DNA of 42,728 bases. Origin: Stenotrophomonas lacuserhaii. Lineage in GTDB: Bacteria > Pseudomonadota > Gammaproteobacteria > Xanthomonadales > Xanthomonadaceae. Under the pieces are notes generated by a model. It saw only the letters and a list, made by a program, of their open reading frames with translations, was not told the origin of the DNA and did no database searches. Below, in pieces: positions 33,998 through 42,699 of this stretch. Numbering within the stretch: the first letter of the stretch is position 1; every line of letters begins with the position of its first letter. Position numbers and translations under genes: made by a program. The DNA lies in the NCBI RefSeq assembly GCF_014836545.1, contig NZ_JACSQS010000004.1:24376-67103 (forward strand), written 5' to 3'.

Positions 33998-34957
33998 ATG
34001 TCCGATCGCGTCAACCGCCGTTCCGCAGGGACCGTGGTCGTTATGCTGCTGGCATCCACGCTGCCCAGCCACGCCGCCGCCGAGGGGCCGCGCTTTGCCG
34101 GCCCGCTGCTCAGCCCCGCACCGCCACTCCCGGTGGGCATGCTCAACATCGAGCCCTACCTGATCAACAGCCAGCTGCGCGGCCTGTATGACGAAAAAGG
34201 CAACCGTCGCGATGCCGGTGGTCCGGACGGCTGGTACCTGGCCGTGCCTGTCCAGTACGGCTTGCATGAGCGGGTGACCATCGCGGCCAGCTTGAACGCG
34301 TCCTACAACCGGGACGACGCCAACGAGCGTGCCTTCGATATCGGTGACACCACGTTGTCCGCGCTGTTCGGGCTGTACAAAGGGCAGGGCGTGCATCGGC
34401 CGACGCTGACCCTGGCCGTCCGCCAGAGCATCGCCACCGGGCATCACGACCGGCTGGAAGATCGGCCGATCTCGGTCGCCAGCGGAACCGGCGTGGGCGC
34501 CACCAGCCTCGGCCTGCACGGCCAGGCCTACTTCCTTGACGGGCACCTGCGGATGCGCGTCAGTACGTTGTGGCGCACGCCGGGCGCCAATGCAGGCGTG
34601 CGGGGCCAGAGCGCGTTCGGCACGCCGGTGGGCTTCGATGGCAGGGTGCGGCTGGGAGCGGCAGTGACCAGCCTGCTGGCGGCAGAGTACAGCCTGTCGC
34701 CCACCTGGGTGCTGGCCGGCGAGCTGCTGCATGAGCGTGAAAGCGCCGGCAGCGTGCACGGCAGGGTGGCCAAGGCGACGGGGAGCGAGGAGATGTACCG
34801 ACGCGATCCGGCCAGTTGGCGGTTCTCGATCGTTCCGGCAATCCAGTACCACTGGAACGACCATGTCGCGCTCGTCGCCGGCGCGCAGGTGTCGCTGGCC
34901 GGCCGCAACAGCAGCGAGGTGTTCGTGCCGCAGGTAGCGGTGAACATGGGATGGTGA
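33998..34957 (+). CDS. Putative outer-membrane beta-barrel protein, paralogue 2
   Basis: A 319-residue exported protein. AGGAGA precedes the ATG at 33998 by about 10 bases; an ATG at 33971 is less likely. The signal peptide (RSAGTVVVMLLASTLPSHAAA) is followed by FAGPLLSPAPPLPVGMLNIE then PYLI, nearly the same opening as paralogue 1. Further shared segments are VPVQYGLHERVT, IGDTTLSALFGL, LGLHGQAYFLDGHLRMR, FGTPVGFDGRVRLG and the ending FVPQVAVNMGW, with terminal Trp. Both proteins look like transporter-type outer-membrane barrels, but I cannot name the family. A terminator at 35049 follows. Confidence 0.75.
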   Translation: MSDRVNRRSAGTVVVMLLASTLPSHAAAEGPRFAGPLLSPAPPLPVGMLNIEPYLINSQLRGLYDEKGNRRDAGGPDGWYLAVPVQYGLHERVTIAASLNASYNRDDANERAFDIGDTTLSALFGLYKGQGVHRPTLTLAVRQSIATGHHDRLEDRPISVASGTGVGATSLGLHGQAYFLDGHLRMRVSTLWRTPGANAGVRGQSAFGTPVGFDGRVRLGAAVTSLLAAEYSLSPTWVLAGELLHERESAGSVHGRVAKATGSEEMYRRDPASWRFSIVPAIQYHWNDHVALVAGAQVSLAGRNSSEVFVPQVAVNMGW

Positions 34958-35018
34958 GCGCGTTGGCCGGTTGCATGTGACGACCAGCGGTCCTCACCCA
35001 ACAGGCCGCCCAACCGAT

Positions 35019-35041
35019 TGACGGCCAGCGGCCGTCACTAC
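35019..35041 (-). repeat. SMAG variant (GTAG hairpin)
   Basis: TGACGGCC/AGC/GGCCGTCA followed by CTAC: a reverse-oriented GTAG element with 8-bp stem of a different sub-type from the CGCCGAGC copies. A degenerate relative occurs at about 4601-4622. Confidence 0.75.
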
Positions 35042-35048
35042 CCGAAAG

Positions 35049-35072
35049 GCCACCCGCATGCGGGTGGCTTTT
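35049..35072 (+). terminator. Rho-independent terminator of beta-barrel paralogue 2
   Basis: A perfect 20-base palindrome, GCCACCCGCATGCGGGTGGC, is followed by TTTT. On the opposite strand it is followed by CTTTC, so it may also limit transcripts of the convergent tolC gene (stop at 35093). Confidence 0.88.
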
Positions 35073-35092
35073 CATGTTCACACCGGCCTGGG

Positions 35093-36451
35093 TCAGTTGT
35101 TGACCGTGGTGCTCGGGTTGCCGGCGTCGACGGTCAGCAGACGGTTGATTTCCTGCAGTTCGGCGATGTCCAGCGCGCCGACGGCCTGGCTCAGCAGCAG
35201 GCGGTTCTGCAGGAAGGTGTAACGCGCGTTGGCGTAATCCAGCTGCGCCGAGAACAGGATCCGCTGGTTCTGGATCACGTCCAGCACGGTGCGGGTACCC
35301 ACTTCCAGGCCGACCTGCGATGCATCGTAGGCGCTCTGCGCGGAGACCACCGCCAGGCGGCGGGCTTCCACTTCACTGATGCCCGCCACCAGCGTCTGGT
35401 AGGCGTTGCGGGTGTTGCGGTCCAGTGCACGCTTCTGCTGTTCGTAGCCATCCTGCGCGATGTCACGCTGGGCCAGCGCCTGGCGGACCGCGGACTGGGT
35501 GGCGCCGCCGGCGAAGATCGGTACGTTCAAGGTCAGGCCGACGCTGTTGGTGCGCGTATCCGGGCTCAGACCGCCTGCACCGGTGCTGTCACCCCAGGTC
35601 GCGCCCTGGCCGACGCTGGCACCCAGGGCAAGCGTGGGCAGGTGGCCGGCACGTGCGGCCTGCACGCTGGCTTCGGATGCATTGACCTGCAGTTCCTGCG
35701 CCTTCAGCGCCGGATTCTGCGAGACCGCACTCTGCACCAGCTGGTCGACGTTGCCGCGGTTGGCCGGCACTTCCGGACGGAAGTCTTCCGGCAGGCCGCG
35801 CAGGTTGGTCACCGGCTGGCCGGTCAGTTCGGTCAGTGCCTGGTAGGCATCGGCCAGGGTGTTCTGCGAAACGATGGTGTTGGCACGTGCCTGGTCGTAC
35901 TGGGCGCGCGCTTCATGCACGTCGGTGATCGGCGCCAGGCCTACTTCCAGCCGTTTGTCGGCGAAGTCGAACTGCTTCTTGGCGGCTTCTTCGTTGGTCT
36001 TGGCCGCGTTCAGTGATTCGATCGCCACCAGCACGTTGAAGTAGGCCGCCGAGGTACGCACGATCAGGTCGTCGTTGGCCGAATCGAGGTTGAAATCAGC
36101 CGCACGGCTCAGTTCGCGCTGGGCGCGCAGGGTGCTGAACTGGCTCCAGTTGAACAGCGTCTGGCTGCCATCGATGGTGTAGGTGCGGCGGCGACTTTCG
36201 AAGGTACCGGTGTTGTTGCCGCGGTCTTCGGTGCGCGTGCGGTTCAACGAGGCGACGCCGTTGATCTGCGGCAGCAGGGCGGCGCGTGCCTGCACGGCGC
36301 CTTCCTTGTCGAACAGCCGGGTGGATTCGGCAGCGGACAGCTGCGGGTCGCCATTGCGGGCCATTTCATAGACCTGCAGCAGGTCGGCGGCATGGGCGGA
36401 CAGCGGCAGCAGGACGGTGGCCAGCGCAATAGCGAGGGTTCGGCGGATCAT
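35093..36451 (-). CDS. tolCsm: TolC-family outer-membrane efflux protein (TolCsm)
   Basis: A 452-residue trimeric outer-membrane channel. AAGGAA 7 bases before the ATG at 36451 and a clean signal peptide (MIRRTLAIALATVLLPLSAHA) fix the start; the longer frame is rejected. Two repeated halves of coiled-coil and barrel strands are visible (LLQVYEMARNGDPQLSAAES, TSAAYFNVLVAIESLNAAKT; SVGLTLNVPIFAGGATQSAV, VGLEVGTRTVLDVIQNQRIL). It lies 16 bp downstream of pcm on the same strand, matching the pcm-tolCsm operon described for S. maltophilia. There it is the outer-membrane partner of SmeOP and probably other pumps. Confidence 0.93.
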   Translation of the reverse strand: MIRRTLAIALATVLLPLSAHAADLLQVYEMARNGDPQLSAAESTRLFDKEGAVQARAALLPQINGVASLNRTRTEDRGNNTGTFESRRRTYTIDGSQTLFNWSQFSTLRAQRELSRAADFNLDSANDDLIVRTSAAYFNVLVAIESLNAAKTNEEAAKKQFDFADKRLEVGLAPITDVHEARAQYDQARANTIVSQNTLADAYQALTELTGQPVTNLRGLPEDFRPEVPANRGNVDQLVQSAVSQNPALKAQELQVNASEASVQAARAGHLPTLALGASVGQGATWGDSTGAGGLSPDTRTNSVGLTLNVPIFAGGATQSAVRQALAQRDIAQDGYEQQKRALDRNTRNAYQTLVAGISEVEARRLAVVSAQSAYDASQVGLEVGTRTVLDVIQNQRILFSAQLDYANARYTFLQNRLLLSQAVGALDIAELQEINRLLTVDAGNPSTTVNN

Positions 36452-36467
36452 TGCGGCTTCCTTGGAC

Positions 36468-37115
36468 TCAGAGGTGGAACTGGGGGGCCGGCGCGGCACC
36501 GCGCAGGTAATCGATATCGGTTTCGAACAGCGATTCGGTGCTGCCATCGGCCTTGACCAGGATCGCTTCCATCACCGGCGAGCGGCCATGGATGATGTAC
36601 AGGCGACCCCCCGGACGCAGCCACGAGGCGAACTGTGACGGCACGCGGTCGACGGCGCCAGTGACACAGATCACATCAAAACGGCGGTCGGTCTGCCAGC
36701 CCAGGGCGTCGGCGACTTCCACGCGCACGTTGGTGCCCAGGCCGGTGCTGTCCAGGCGTGCACGCGCGGTGGCGGCCAGCTCCGGATCGATTTCCAGGCT
36801 GAGCACTTCGCGCGACAGCGCGCCGAGACAGGCCGACAGGTAACCGCTGCCGGTGCCGATTTCCAGCACTTCCTCACCCGGCTGCAGGTCCAGCGCCTGC
36901 AGCGTACGGCCTTCCACCACCGGCTTCATCATCTTCTGCCCGCCGTTGAGCGGCAGTTCGATGTCGGCATAGGCCAGCGCACGGTGCGCCTCGGCCACGA
37001 AGGCTTCGCGCGGCAGGCGCGCCAGGACGTCGAGCACCTTGATGTCCAGCACGTCCCAGGGACGGATCTGCTGTTCCACCATCAGTTCACGGGCGTGTGC
37101 GTAGTCAATCGTCAT
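36468..37115 (-). CDS. pcm: Protein-L-isoaspartate O-methyltransferase-like protein
   Basis: A 215-residue SAM-dependent methyltransferase of the Pcm family, which repairs isoaspartyl residues in proteins. It has RPWDVLDIKVLDVLARLPRE, GGQKMMKPVV, the SAM motif I EVLEIGTGSGYLSACLG, VEVADALGW and the post-I region FDVICVTGAVDRVP. Canonical Pcm proteins usually have a Ser/Thr-rich GQTISQP segment where this one reads NGGQKMMKP, so repair activity is likely but not certain. It is the first gene of the pcm-tolCsm unit. Its presence in an efflux operon follows the known S. maltophilia arrangement. Confidence 0.9.
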   Translation of the reverse strand: MTIDYAHARELMVEQQIRPWDVLDIKVLDVLARLPREAFVAEAHRALAYADIELPLNGGQKMMKPVVEGRTLQALDLQPGEEVLEIGTGSGYLSACLGALSREVLSLEIDPELAATARARLDSTGLGTNVRVEVADALGWQTDRRFDVICVTGAVDRVPSQFASWLRPGGRLYIIHGRSPVMEAILVKADGSTESLFETDIDYLRGAAPAPQFHL

Positions 37116-37254
37116 GAGGTTCCAATCCAGCGCAGTGGGCCGGCCATTTTACCGGTGCCGGAGGCCGTCGGCGCACCCGGAGCATGTATTCAGGGCGGCC
37201 GGGGTCGCAGTGCCGGAAGTCATCGCGACCTCCGGCTTGTTCAGGTTGTGGGTG

Positions 37255-37944
37255 TCAGTCACCGCCCGGGCCCGCGTGGGCCGGGTGCGGCACGTAGGCG
37301 CGCAGGAAGAAATCCACGCTGGCCGCCACGTGCCGACCGGCATCACCGGCTGCCAACGGGGGCTGCAGGCCGCACATCATATGCGTATGCAGTTCGCCCT
37401 TGACCAGCGTCATCAGCTGCAGGGCCGCGGTAGGAAAGTCCTGGATATCCAGCTCGCCGCGCGCTGCACGGGCGCGCAGGAACTCGGCCAGCGCCTCGGT
37501 GGTGCGGCGGGGCCCGGCCTGCCAGAACATCTCGCGCAGGCGGTCATCGGTTTCCGGCGCCATCATCACGCGCTGCACGGACACCGCTGCATCGGAGGTG
37601 ATCAGCTCGAAAAACGCCTCGCCGATGCCCAGCAGCTGGTCGCGCAGGGGCCCCTCGGCATCGGCGACGAACAGGGTATCGGGCAGCATCTCCACGCATT
37701 TGGACTTGACCGCTTCGGTGAACAGCGATTCCTTGTCACCGAAATGGCTGTACACGGTGAGCTTGGACACCCCGGCCTGGGCGGCGATGGCATCCATGCT
37801 GACGCCGGTGTACCCCTGCTCCACGAACAGCGCCTTGGCCGCTTCCAGGATGGCGGCACGCTTGCCAAGGTCCTTGGGGCGACCCGGGCCTGCGGTCTTG
37901 CTGGCAGGTTTAGGCGCATTCTTGCGGGAGAAGGGACACATCAT
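37255..37944 (-). CDS. smeRo: TetR-family repressor (SmeRo)
   Basis: A 229-residue regulator. The N-terminal helix-turn-helix spans about 28-75 (RAAILEAAKALFVEQGYTGV, AGVSKLTVYSHFGDKESLF); the C-terminal ligand domain resembles AcrR-C type (VQRVMMAPETDDRLREMFWQ). It starts at tandem ATGs without a visible ribosome binding site. It is divergent from smeOP over 121 bp and lies 139 bp upstream of pcm-tolCsm. In S. maltophilia the product of this gene is reported to repress both operons. The inducer is unknown from sequence. Confidence 0.92.
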   Translation of the reverse strand: MMCPFSRKNAPKPASKTAGPGRPKDLGKRAAILEAAKALFVEQGYTGVSMDAIAAQAGVSKLTVYSHFGDKESLFTEAVKSKCVEMLPDTLFVADAEGPLRDQLLGIGEAFFELITSDAAVSVQRVMMAPETDDRLREMFWQAGPRRTTEALAEFLRARAARGELDIQDFPTAALQLMTLVKGELHTHMMCGLQPPLAAGDAGRHVAASVDFFLRAYVPHPAHAGPGGD

Positions 37945-37965
37945 CGGCGTAATAGTAGACCAAGC

Positions 37966-37987
37966 GGTTCGATATTTATACTATACC
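37966..37987. promoter_or_regulatory. Candidate SmeRo operator and promoter overlap
   Basis: An AT-rich island in the smeRo-smeO gap contains a 22-bp imperfect palindrome opening GGTTCGATAT and closing ACTATACC (about 6 of 11 positions symmetric). TATACT (37977-37982) on the plus strand and TATAGT/TATAAA on the minus strand overlap it, as expected where one repressor controls both directions. Exact contacts are inferred. Confidence 0.45.
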
Positions 37988-38065
37988 GCCGGGTTCACTA
38001 AACCGCCCGGCGCCGCGCCTCCGCGCAGCTGCCACCACTCGAATGCGTAATCAGGACGAACACCG

Positions 38066-39205
38066 ATGAAGAGCGTGCGCTGGATGGGAATTGCACTGGG
38101 AGTGGCCGCGCTGGCTGCCTGCTCCGACAAGCCGGAACCACCCGTCGCCGCCGTGCCGGTGCTGGTGGTGCACCCGCTGGTCGCGGCCGGTGACGGCGCC
38201 ACGGTGTTCCCCGGCGAAGTCCGCGCGCGGCAGGAAAGCGCGCTGTCCTTCCGGGTTGGCGGCAAGCTGCTGCGGCGGGACGTGGACGCCGGCCAGCGGG
38301 TGGTCAAGGGACAGTTGCTGGCCGAGCTGGACCCGGCCGACTTCGCCCTGCAGGCACGCGCGTCGCAGGCGCAGCTGGCAGCCGCGCAGGCCGAACTGGT
38401 CCGCGCCCGTGACGACCACAAACGCTATGAAGCACTGGCGGCGCAGCAGTTGATCAGCCGCTCGGCACTGGACCAGCAGGCTGCCGCGTTCAAAGCGGCG
38501 CAGGGCCAGGTGGACGCTGCGCGTGCCAATGCCAACGTGCTGGGCAACCAGGCCGGCTATGCGCAGCTGCGCGCGCCCGCCGACGGGGTGATTGCCAGCC
38601 GCGAGCCCGATGCCGAAGCCGGGCAGGTGGTGGCGGCCGGGCAGACGTTGTTCACGCTGGCCGCCGACGATGGCCGCGAGGTGCGGATCGATCTGCCCGA
38701 GGCGATGCTGCGCGATTTCCCGGTCGGTACGGCGGTGCAGGTGGAGCCGTGGAGCCGCGGTGGGCCGATGCTGCCGGGGACGATCCGTGAGGTCGCCGCC
38801 GCCGCCGATCCGCAATCGCGGACCTTCGCTGCGCGGGTCAGCCTGGCCGCCGACGCGCTGGCCGATGTCAGCCTGGGCCAGAGCGCGCGCGTGCATGGCG
38901 TGTCCGGAGGCAATGGAAAAATCGCCCTGCAACTGCCGTTGGCGGCCCTGCAACGCGGTGCCGACGAACGCGCCAGCGTATGGGTGGTGGATCCTTCGAC
39001 CTCGCGCCTGAAGGCGGTGCCGGTGACGGCAGGGGCCTACGGCAGCGATACCGTGCCGGTGCTGAGCGGCATCACGGCAAGTGACTGGGTGGTTGCTGCC
39101 GGTGGCCACCTGCTGCGCGCAGGCCAGTCGGTGACCGCGGTGGACCGGCAGAACCGCCCCGTGCTGAAGCCGGCAGCGGCCGCCGCCACCAAGGCGGGGG
39201 AGTAA
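38066..39205 (+). CDS. smeO: RND efflux periplasmic adaptor (membrane fusion lipoprotein) SmeO
   Basis: A 379-residue adaptor linking SmeP to TolC. The N-terminus has a lipoprotein signal with lipobox LAAC (Cys19). The order is beta-barrel strand, lipoyl half-motif (FRVGGKLLRRDVDAGQRVVK), alpha-helical hairpin (about 95-155; ARASQAQLAAAQAELVRARD), second lipoyl half (YAQLRAPADGVIASREPDAE), beta-barrel and membrane-proximal domain. AGGA lies about 9 bases before the ATG. Four bases separate its stop from the GTG of smeP. Confidence 0.93.
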   Translation: MKSVRWMGIALGVAALAACSDKPEPPVAAVPVLVVHPLVAAGDGATVFPGEVRARQESALSFRVGGKLLRRDVDAGQRVVKGQLLAELDPADFALQARASQAQLAAAQAELVRARDDHKRYEALAAQQLISRSALDQQAAAFKAAQGQVDAARANANVLGNQAGYAQLRAPADGVIASREPDAEAGQVVAAGQTLFTLAADDGREVRIDLPEAMLRDFPVGTAVQVEPWSRGGPMLPGTIREVAAAADPQSRTFAARVSLAADALADVSLGQSARVHGVSGGNGKIALQLPLAALQRGADERASVWVVDPSTSRLKAVPVTAGAYGSDTVPVLSGITASDWVVAAGGHLLRAGQSVTAVDRQNRPVLKPAAAAATKAGE

Positions 39206-39209
39206 GCCG

Positions 39210-42200
39210 GTGCGTCGCTTCAATCTTTCCGAGTGGGCGTTGGCCAATCGTCCGCTGGTGTTGTTCGCCATGCTTGCCTTGGCGCTGATCGGGGCGTGGT
39301 CCTATAAGCACCTGGGGCAGTCCGAGGATCCTCCCTTCACCTTCAAGATCATGGTGGTGCGCACGCTGTGGCCGGGGGCCACGGCAGACCAGGTGTCGCG
39401 ACAGGTCAGCGAGCCGATCGAGAAGGCGCTGATGAACACCGGCGAGTACGAGTTCATCCGCTCCTATTCGCGCCCGGGCGAATCGCAGGTCATCTTCGTG
39501 GCGCGCGACGACCTGCGTTCCAGGCAGATCCCCGACCTCTGGTACCAGGTGCGCAAGCGGGTCGGCGACATCCAGGCCACGCTGCCGCGCGAGATCGTCG
39601 GACCGTTCTTCAACGATGAGTTCGGCGATACCTTCGGCAACATCTACGCGCTGACCGGCAAGGGTTTCGACTACGCGCTGATGCGCGATTACGCCGATCG
39701 CATCCAGCTGGAGCTGCAGCGGGTGCCGGACGTGGGCAAGGTCGAGCTGGTCGGCCTGCAGGATGAAAAAGTCTTCATCGAACTGTCCAACACCAAGCTG
39801 ACTTCGCTGCGCATCTCGCGACAGGAAGTGCAGCAGGCCGTGGCCGAGCAGAACGGGGTGGCCAATACCAGCTTCCTGGAAACCGCCAGCGATCGCGTGC
39901 AGCTGCGCGTCAGTGGCCAGTTCAACAGCATCGACGACATCCGCGCGTTCCCGATCCGCGTCGGCCAGCGTACCGTGCACCTGGGTGACATCGCGCACGT
40001 GCATCGTGGCTTCGCCGACCCGGCCTCGCCGAAGATGCGCTTCATGGGCGAGGATGCGATCGGCCTGGCGGTGGCGATGAAGGACGGCGGTGACATCCTG
40101 GCGCTGGGTTCGCACCTGGATGCGGAGTTCCAACGGCTGCAGAAGACGCTGCCGGCCGGCATGCAGCTGCGCAAGGTGTCCGACCAGCCGCAGGCGGTGG
40201 AAGAATCCGTCGGCGAGTTCGTGCAGGTGCTCACCGAAGCGGTGGTCATCGTGCTGCTGGTGAGCTTCTTCTCGCTGGGCCTGCGCACCGGGCTGGTGGT
40301 CGGGGTGACCATCCCGCTGGTGCTGGCGATGACGTTCTTCGTCATGCATTACTTCGGCATCGGCCTGCACAAGATTTCGCTCGGCGCGCTGGTGCTGGCA
40401 CTGGGCCTGCTGGTGGACGATGCGATCATCGCGGTGGAGATGATGGCCACCAAGATGGAGCAGGGCTACGATCGCCTGCGCGCGGCCAGCTTCGCCTGGG
40501 AATCCACCGCCTTCCCCATGCTGACCGGCACGCTGATCACCGCAGCCGGCTTCCTGCCGATCGCTACCGCGGCCTCCAGTACCGGTGAGTACACCCGTTC
40601 GCTGTTCCAGGTGGTGACCATCGCACTGGTGGTGTCCTGGATCGCGGCGGTGCTGTTCATCCCCTACCTCGGCGACAAGATGCTGCCGGACCTGTACAAC
40701 CGGCAGCCGCCCAGACCGGGCAGCCTGCTGGGTCGCTGGCATGCCCGGCGGCAGGCGTGGGCGGACCGCTTCCCGGCATTGGCCAACCTGCTCGCGCCAC
40801 CGGTGCATGGGCACGACCACGATCCGTACCAGCGTCCGTTCTACGTGCGCTTCCGGCGCTTTCTGGAAGGGTGCCTGCGCCATCGCTGGTGGGTGATCGC
40901 CGCGACCATCCTGCTGTTCGTCGGCTCGCTGCTTCTGTTCCGTTTCGTGCCGCAGCAGTTCTTCCCGGACTCCACGCGGCCGGAACTGATGGTGGACATC
41001 GAGCTGGCCGAAGGCGCGTCGCTGAACGCCACCCGCGACCAGGTTGCCAAGCTGGAGACGCTGCTGGCGGGCCGCGATGGCATCCGCAACTACGTGGCCT
41101 ACGTCGGCACCGGCTCGCCGCGCTTCTACCTGCCACTGGACCAGCAGCTGCCGGCAACCAACTTCGCCCAGTTCGTGGTACTGGCCAATGACACGCGTGC
41201 ACGTGAAAGCGTGCGTGACTGGCTGCAGCGCGAAGTGGTGCCCGCCTTCCCGGACGTGCAGATGCGCGTGACGCGGCTTGAGAACGGGCCGCCGGTAGGC
41301 TATCCGGTGCAGTTCCGCATTTCCGGCGAACACATCGCGCAGGTCCAGGCGCTGGCCCGCCAGGTGGAAGAGAAGGTGCGCGCCAACCCGCACACCATCA
41401 ACGTCAACCTGGACTGGAGCGAACCCAGCAAGGTGGTGCGGCTGGTGATCGACCAGGACCGTGCCCGCGTGCTTGGGGTCACCAGCGCCCAGGTCAGCAA
41501 CTTCGTGGCCAGTTCGCTGGCCGGCGAGACGACCAGCGTGTACCGCGAAGGCAACCGGCAGATCGAGATGGTGGTGCGGGGCGCGGACGATGAGCGGCTG
41601 AGCCTGGAACTGCTGGGCAGCCTGCAGATGCCCACGCCCTCCGGTGGCAGCATCAGCATGTCCCAGGTGGCCACGCTGGAGCATGGTTTCGAAGATGGCA
41701 TCATCTGGCACCGCGACCGCCTGCCGACGGTGACCGTGCGTGCCGATATCGGCGATGGCATGCAGCCGCTGGACGTGGTGCAGCAGCTGCTGCCGACGCT
41801 GGAAGGCATCCGCGCGCAGCTGCCCAGCGGTTACCTGCTGGAAACCGGCGGAACGGTGGAGGATTCCGCGCGCGGCCAGGATTCGATCAAGGCCGGCATG
41901 CCGCTGTTCCTGGTGGTGGTGGCGACGCTGCTGATGCTGCAGCTGCGCAGCTTCTCGCGCACGGCGATGGTGCTGGTCACCGCGCCGTTGGGCATCATCG
42001 GCGCTACCCTGTTCCTGCTGCTGTTCCGGTCGCCGTTCGGCTTCGTCGCCCTGTTGGGCACGATCGCGCTGGCCGGCATGATCATGCGCAATTCGGTGAT
42101 CCTGATCGACCAGATCCAGCAGGACATCGATGCCGGACATGACCGCTGGGACGCGATTCTGGATGCCACCGTGCGGCGCTTCCGTCCGATCGTGCTGACC

Positions 42201-42377
42201 GCACTGGCGGCGGTGCTGGCGATGATTCCGCTGTCGCGCAGCGCGTTCTACGGGTCGATGGCGATCTCGATCATGGGCGGGTTGATCGTGGGGACGGTGC
42301 TGACGCTGGTGTTCCTGCCGGCGTTGTATGCGGCGTGGTTCCGGGTGCGGCCGGGTGAGGTGGGTCGAACGGGCTGA
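39210..42377 (+). CDS. smeP: RND multidrug efflux permease SmeP
   Basis: A 1055-residue inner-membrane proton-driven exporter. The start is a GTG at 39210 with GGGGGAG 7 bases upstream; the product begins RRFNLSEWALANRPLVLFAM. The architecture is RND: TM1, periplasmic porter loop 1, TM2-6, porter loop 2 (about 580-870), TM8-12. TM4 carries the proton-relay Asp pair in LGLLVDDAIIAVEMM (near residues 403-404). The second half has GTIALAGMIMRNSVILIDQI and RFRPIVLTALAAVLAMIPLS. It completes the smeRo-smeO-smeP locus with tolCsm, reported to contribute to multidrug resistance in S. maltophilia. Substrates cannot be read from sequence. Confidence 0.95.
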   Translation: MRRFNLSEWALANRPLVLFAMLALALIGAWSYKHLGQSEDPPFTFKIMVVRTLWPGATADQVSRQVSEPIEKALMNTGEYEFIRSYSRPGESQVIFVARDDLRSRQIPDLWYQVRKRVGDIQATLPREIVGPFFNDEFGDTFGNIYALTGKGFDYALMRDYADRIQLELQRVPDVGKVELVGLQDEKVFIELSNTKLTSLRISRQEVQQAVAEQNGVANTSFLETASDRVQLRVSGQFNSIDDIRAFPIRVGQRTVHLGDIAHVHRGFADPASPKMRFMGEDAIGLAVAMKDGGDILALGSHLDAEFQRLQKTLPAGMQLRKVSDQPQAVEESVGEFVQVLTEAVVIVLLVSFFSLGLRTGLVVGVTIPLVLAMTFFVMHYFGIGLHKISLGALVLALGLLVDDAIIAVEMMATKMEQGYDRLRAASFAWESTAFPMLTGTLITAAGFLPIATAASSTGEYTRSLFQVVTIALVVSWIAAVLFIPYLGDKMLPDLYNRQPPRPGSLLGRWHARRQAWADRFPALANLLAPPVHGHDHDPYQRPFYVRFRRFLEGCLRHRWWVIAATILLFVGSLLLFRFVPQQFFPDSTRPELMVDIELAEGASLNATRDQVAKLETLLAGRDGIRNYVAYVGTGSPRFYLPLDQQLPATNFAQFVVLANDTRARESVRDWLQREVVPAFPDVQMRVTRLENGPPVGYPVQFRISGEHIAQVQALARQVEEKVRANPHTINVNLDWSEPSKVVRLVIDQDRARVLGVTSAQVSNFVASSLAGETTSVYREGNRQIEMVVRGADDERLSLELLGSLQMPTPSGGSISMSQVATLEHGFEDGIIWHRDRLPTVTVRADIGDGMQPLDVVQQLLPTLEGIRAQLPSGYLLETGGTVEDSARGQDSIKAGMPLFLVVVATLLMLQLRSFSRTAMVLVTAPLGIIGATLFLLLFRSPFGFVALLGTIALAGMIMRNSVILIDQIQQDIDAGHDRWDAILDATVRRFRPIVLTALAAVLAMIPLSRSAFYGSMAISIMGGLIVGTVLTLVFLPALYAAWFRVRPGEVGRTG

Positions 42378-42417
42378 GCCCCCTCGCGGCTGGCTGCTTG
42401 GAGCACGCTGGCTGGTT

Positions 42418-42529
42418 GGCGCCGGGCGGTGGGGCTGGTCGGGGGACGGCAAAGGCTGCATCCATGCGTGCCTCGTTTCGCGCCATCCATGGCGCTCAAC
42501 GCCCCCGTCCAGCCCCACCGCCCGGCGCC
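42418..42529. repeat. Long inverted-repeat element, intact copy
   Basis: Arms 42418-42445 and 42502-42529 pair at 27 of 28 positions. An inner hairpin GCGCCATCCATGGCGC lies at 42480-42495. This is the complete version of the module broken by poly-C at 27.66 kb. It begins 40 bases after the smeP stop and may also end smeOP transcripts. Confidence 0.85.
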
Positions 42530-42578
42530 CTGACGGGTTCCGGGGCCGCCCGCCGCGTATGAAAAAAGAAGAAAAGCG

Positions 42579-42653
42579 GTAGCGCCGACCCAGGGTCGGC
42601 GAGCGCAGCGGGCCGTTGGCGGAACATTCCCGCCGATCATGGGTCGGCGCTAC
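42579..42653. repeat. Inverted SMAG pair
   Basis: A forward element, GTAG + CGCCGACC/CAG/GGTCGGCG (42579-42601), faces a reverse element, CGCCGATC/ATG/GGTCGGCG + CTAC (42631-42653). Preceded by an A-rich tract as in the other modules. The region 42378-42728 contains no gene. Confidence 0.85.
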
Positions 42654-42699
42654 CAATGCGCGTGTCCCATGGCCGCCATGGACCTGTCGAAGGTGGGGC

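Noticed and set aside
39072..42656. A 1194-codon open frame antisense to smeP
   Set aside because: Its product is His/Gln/Arg-rich low-complexity sequence with no domains; such mirror frames are common opposite high-GC genes with strong third-position bias. The smeP frame has complete RND signatures.
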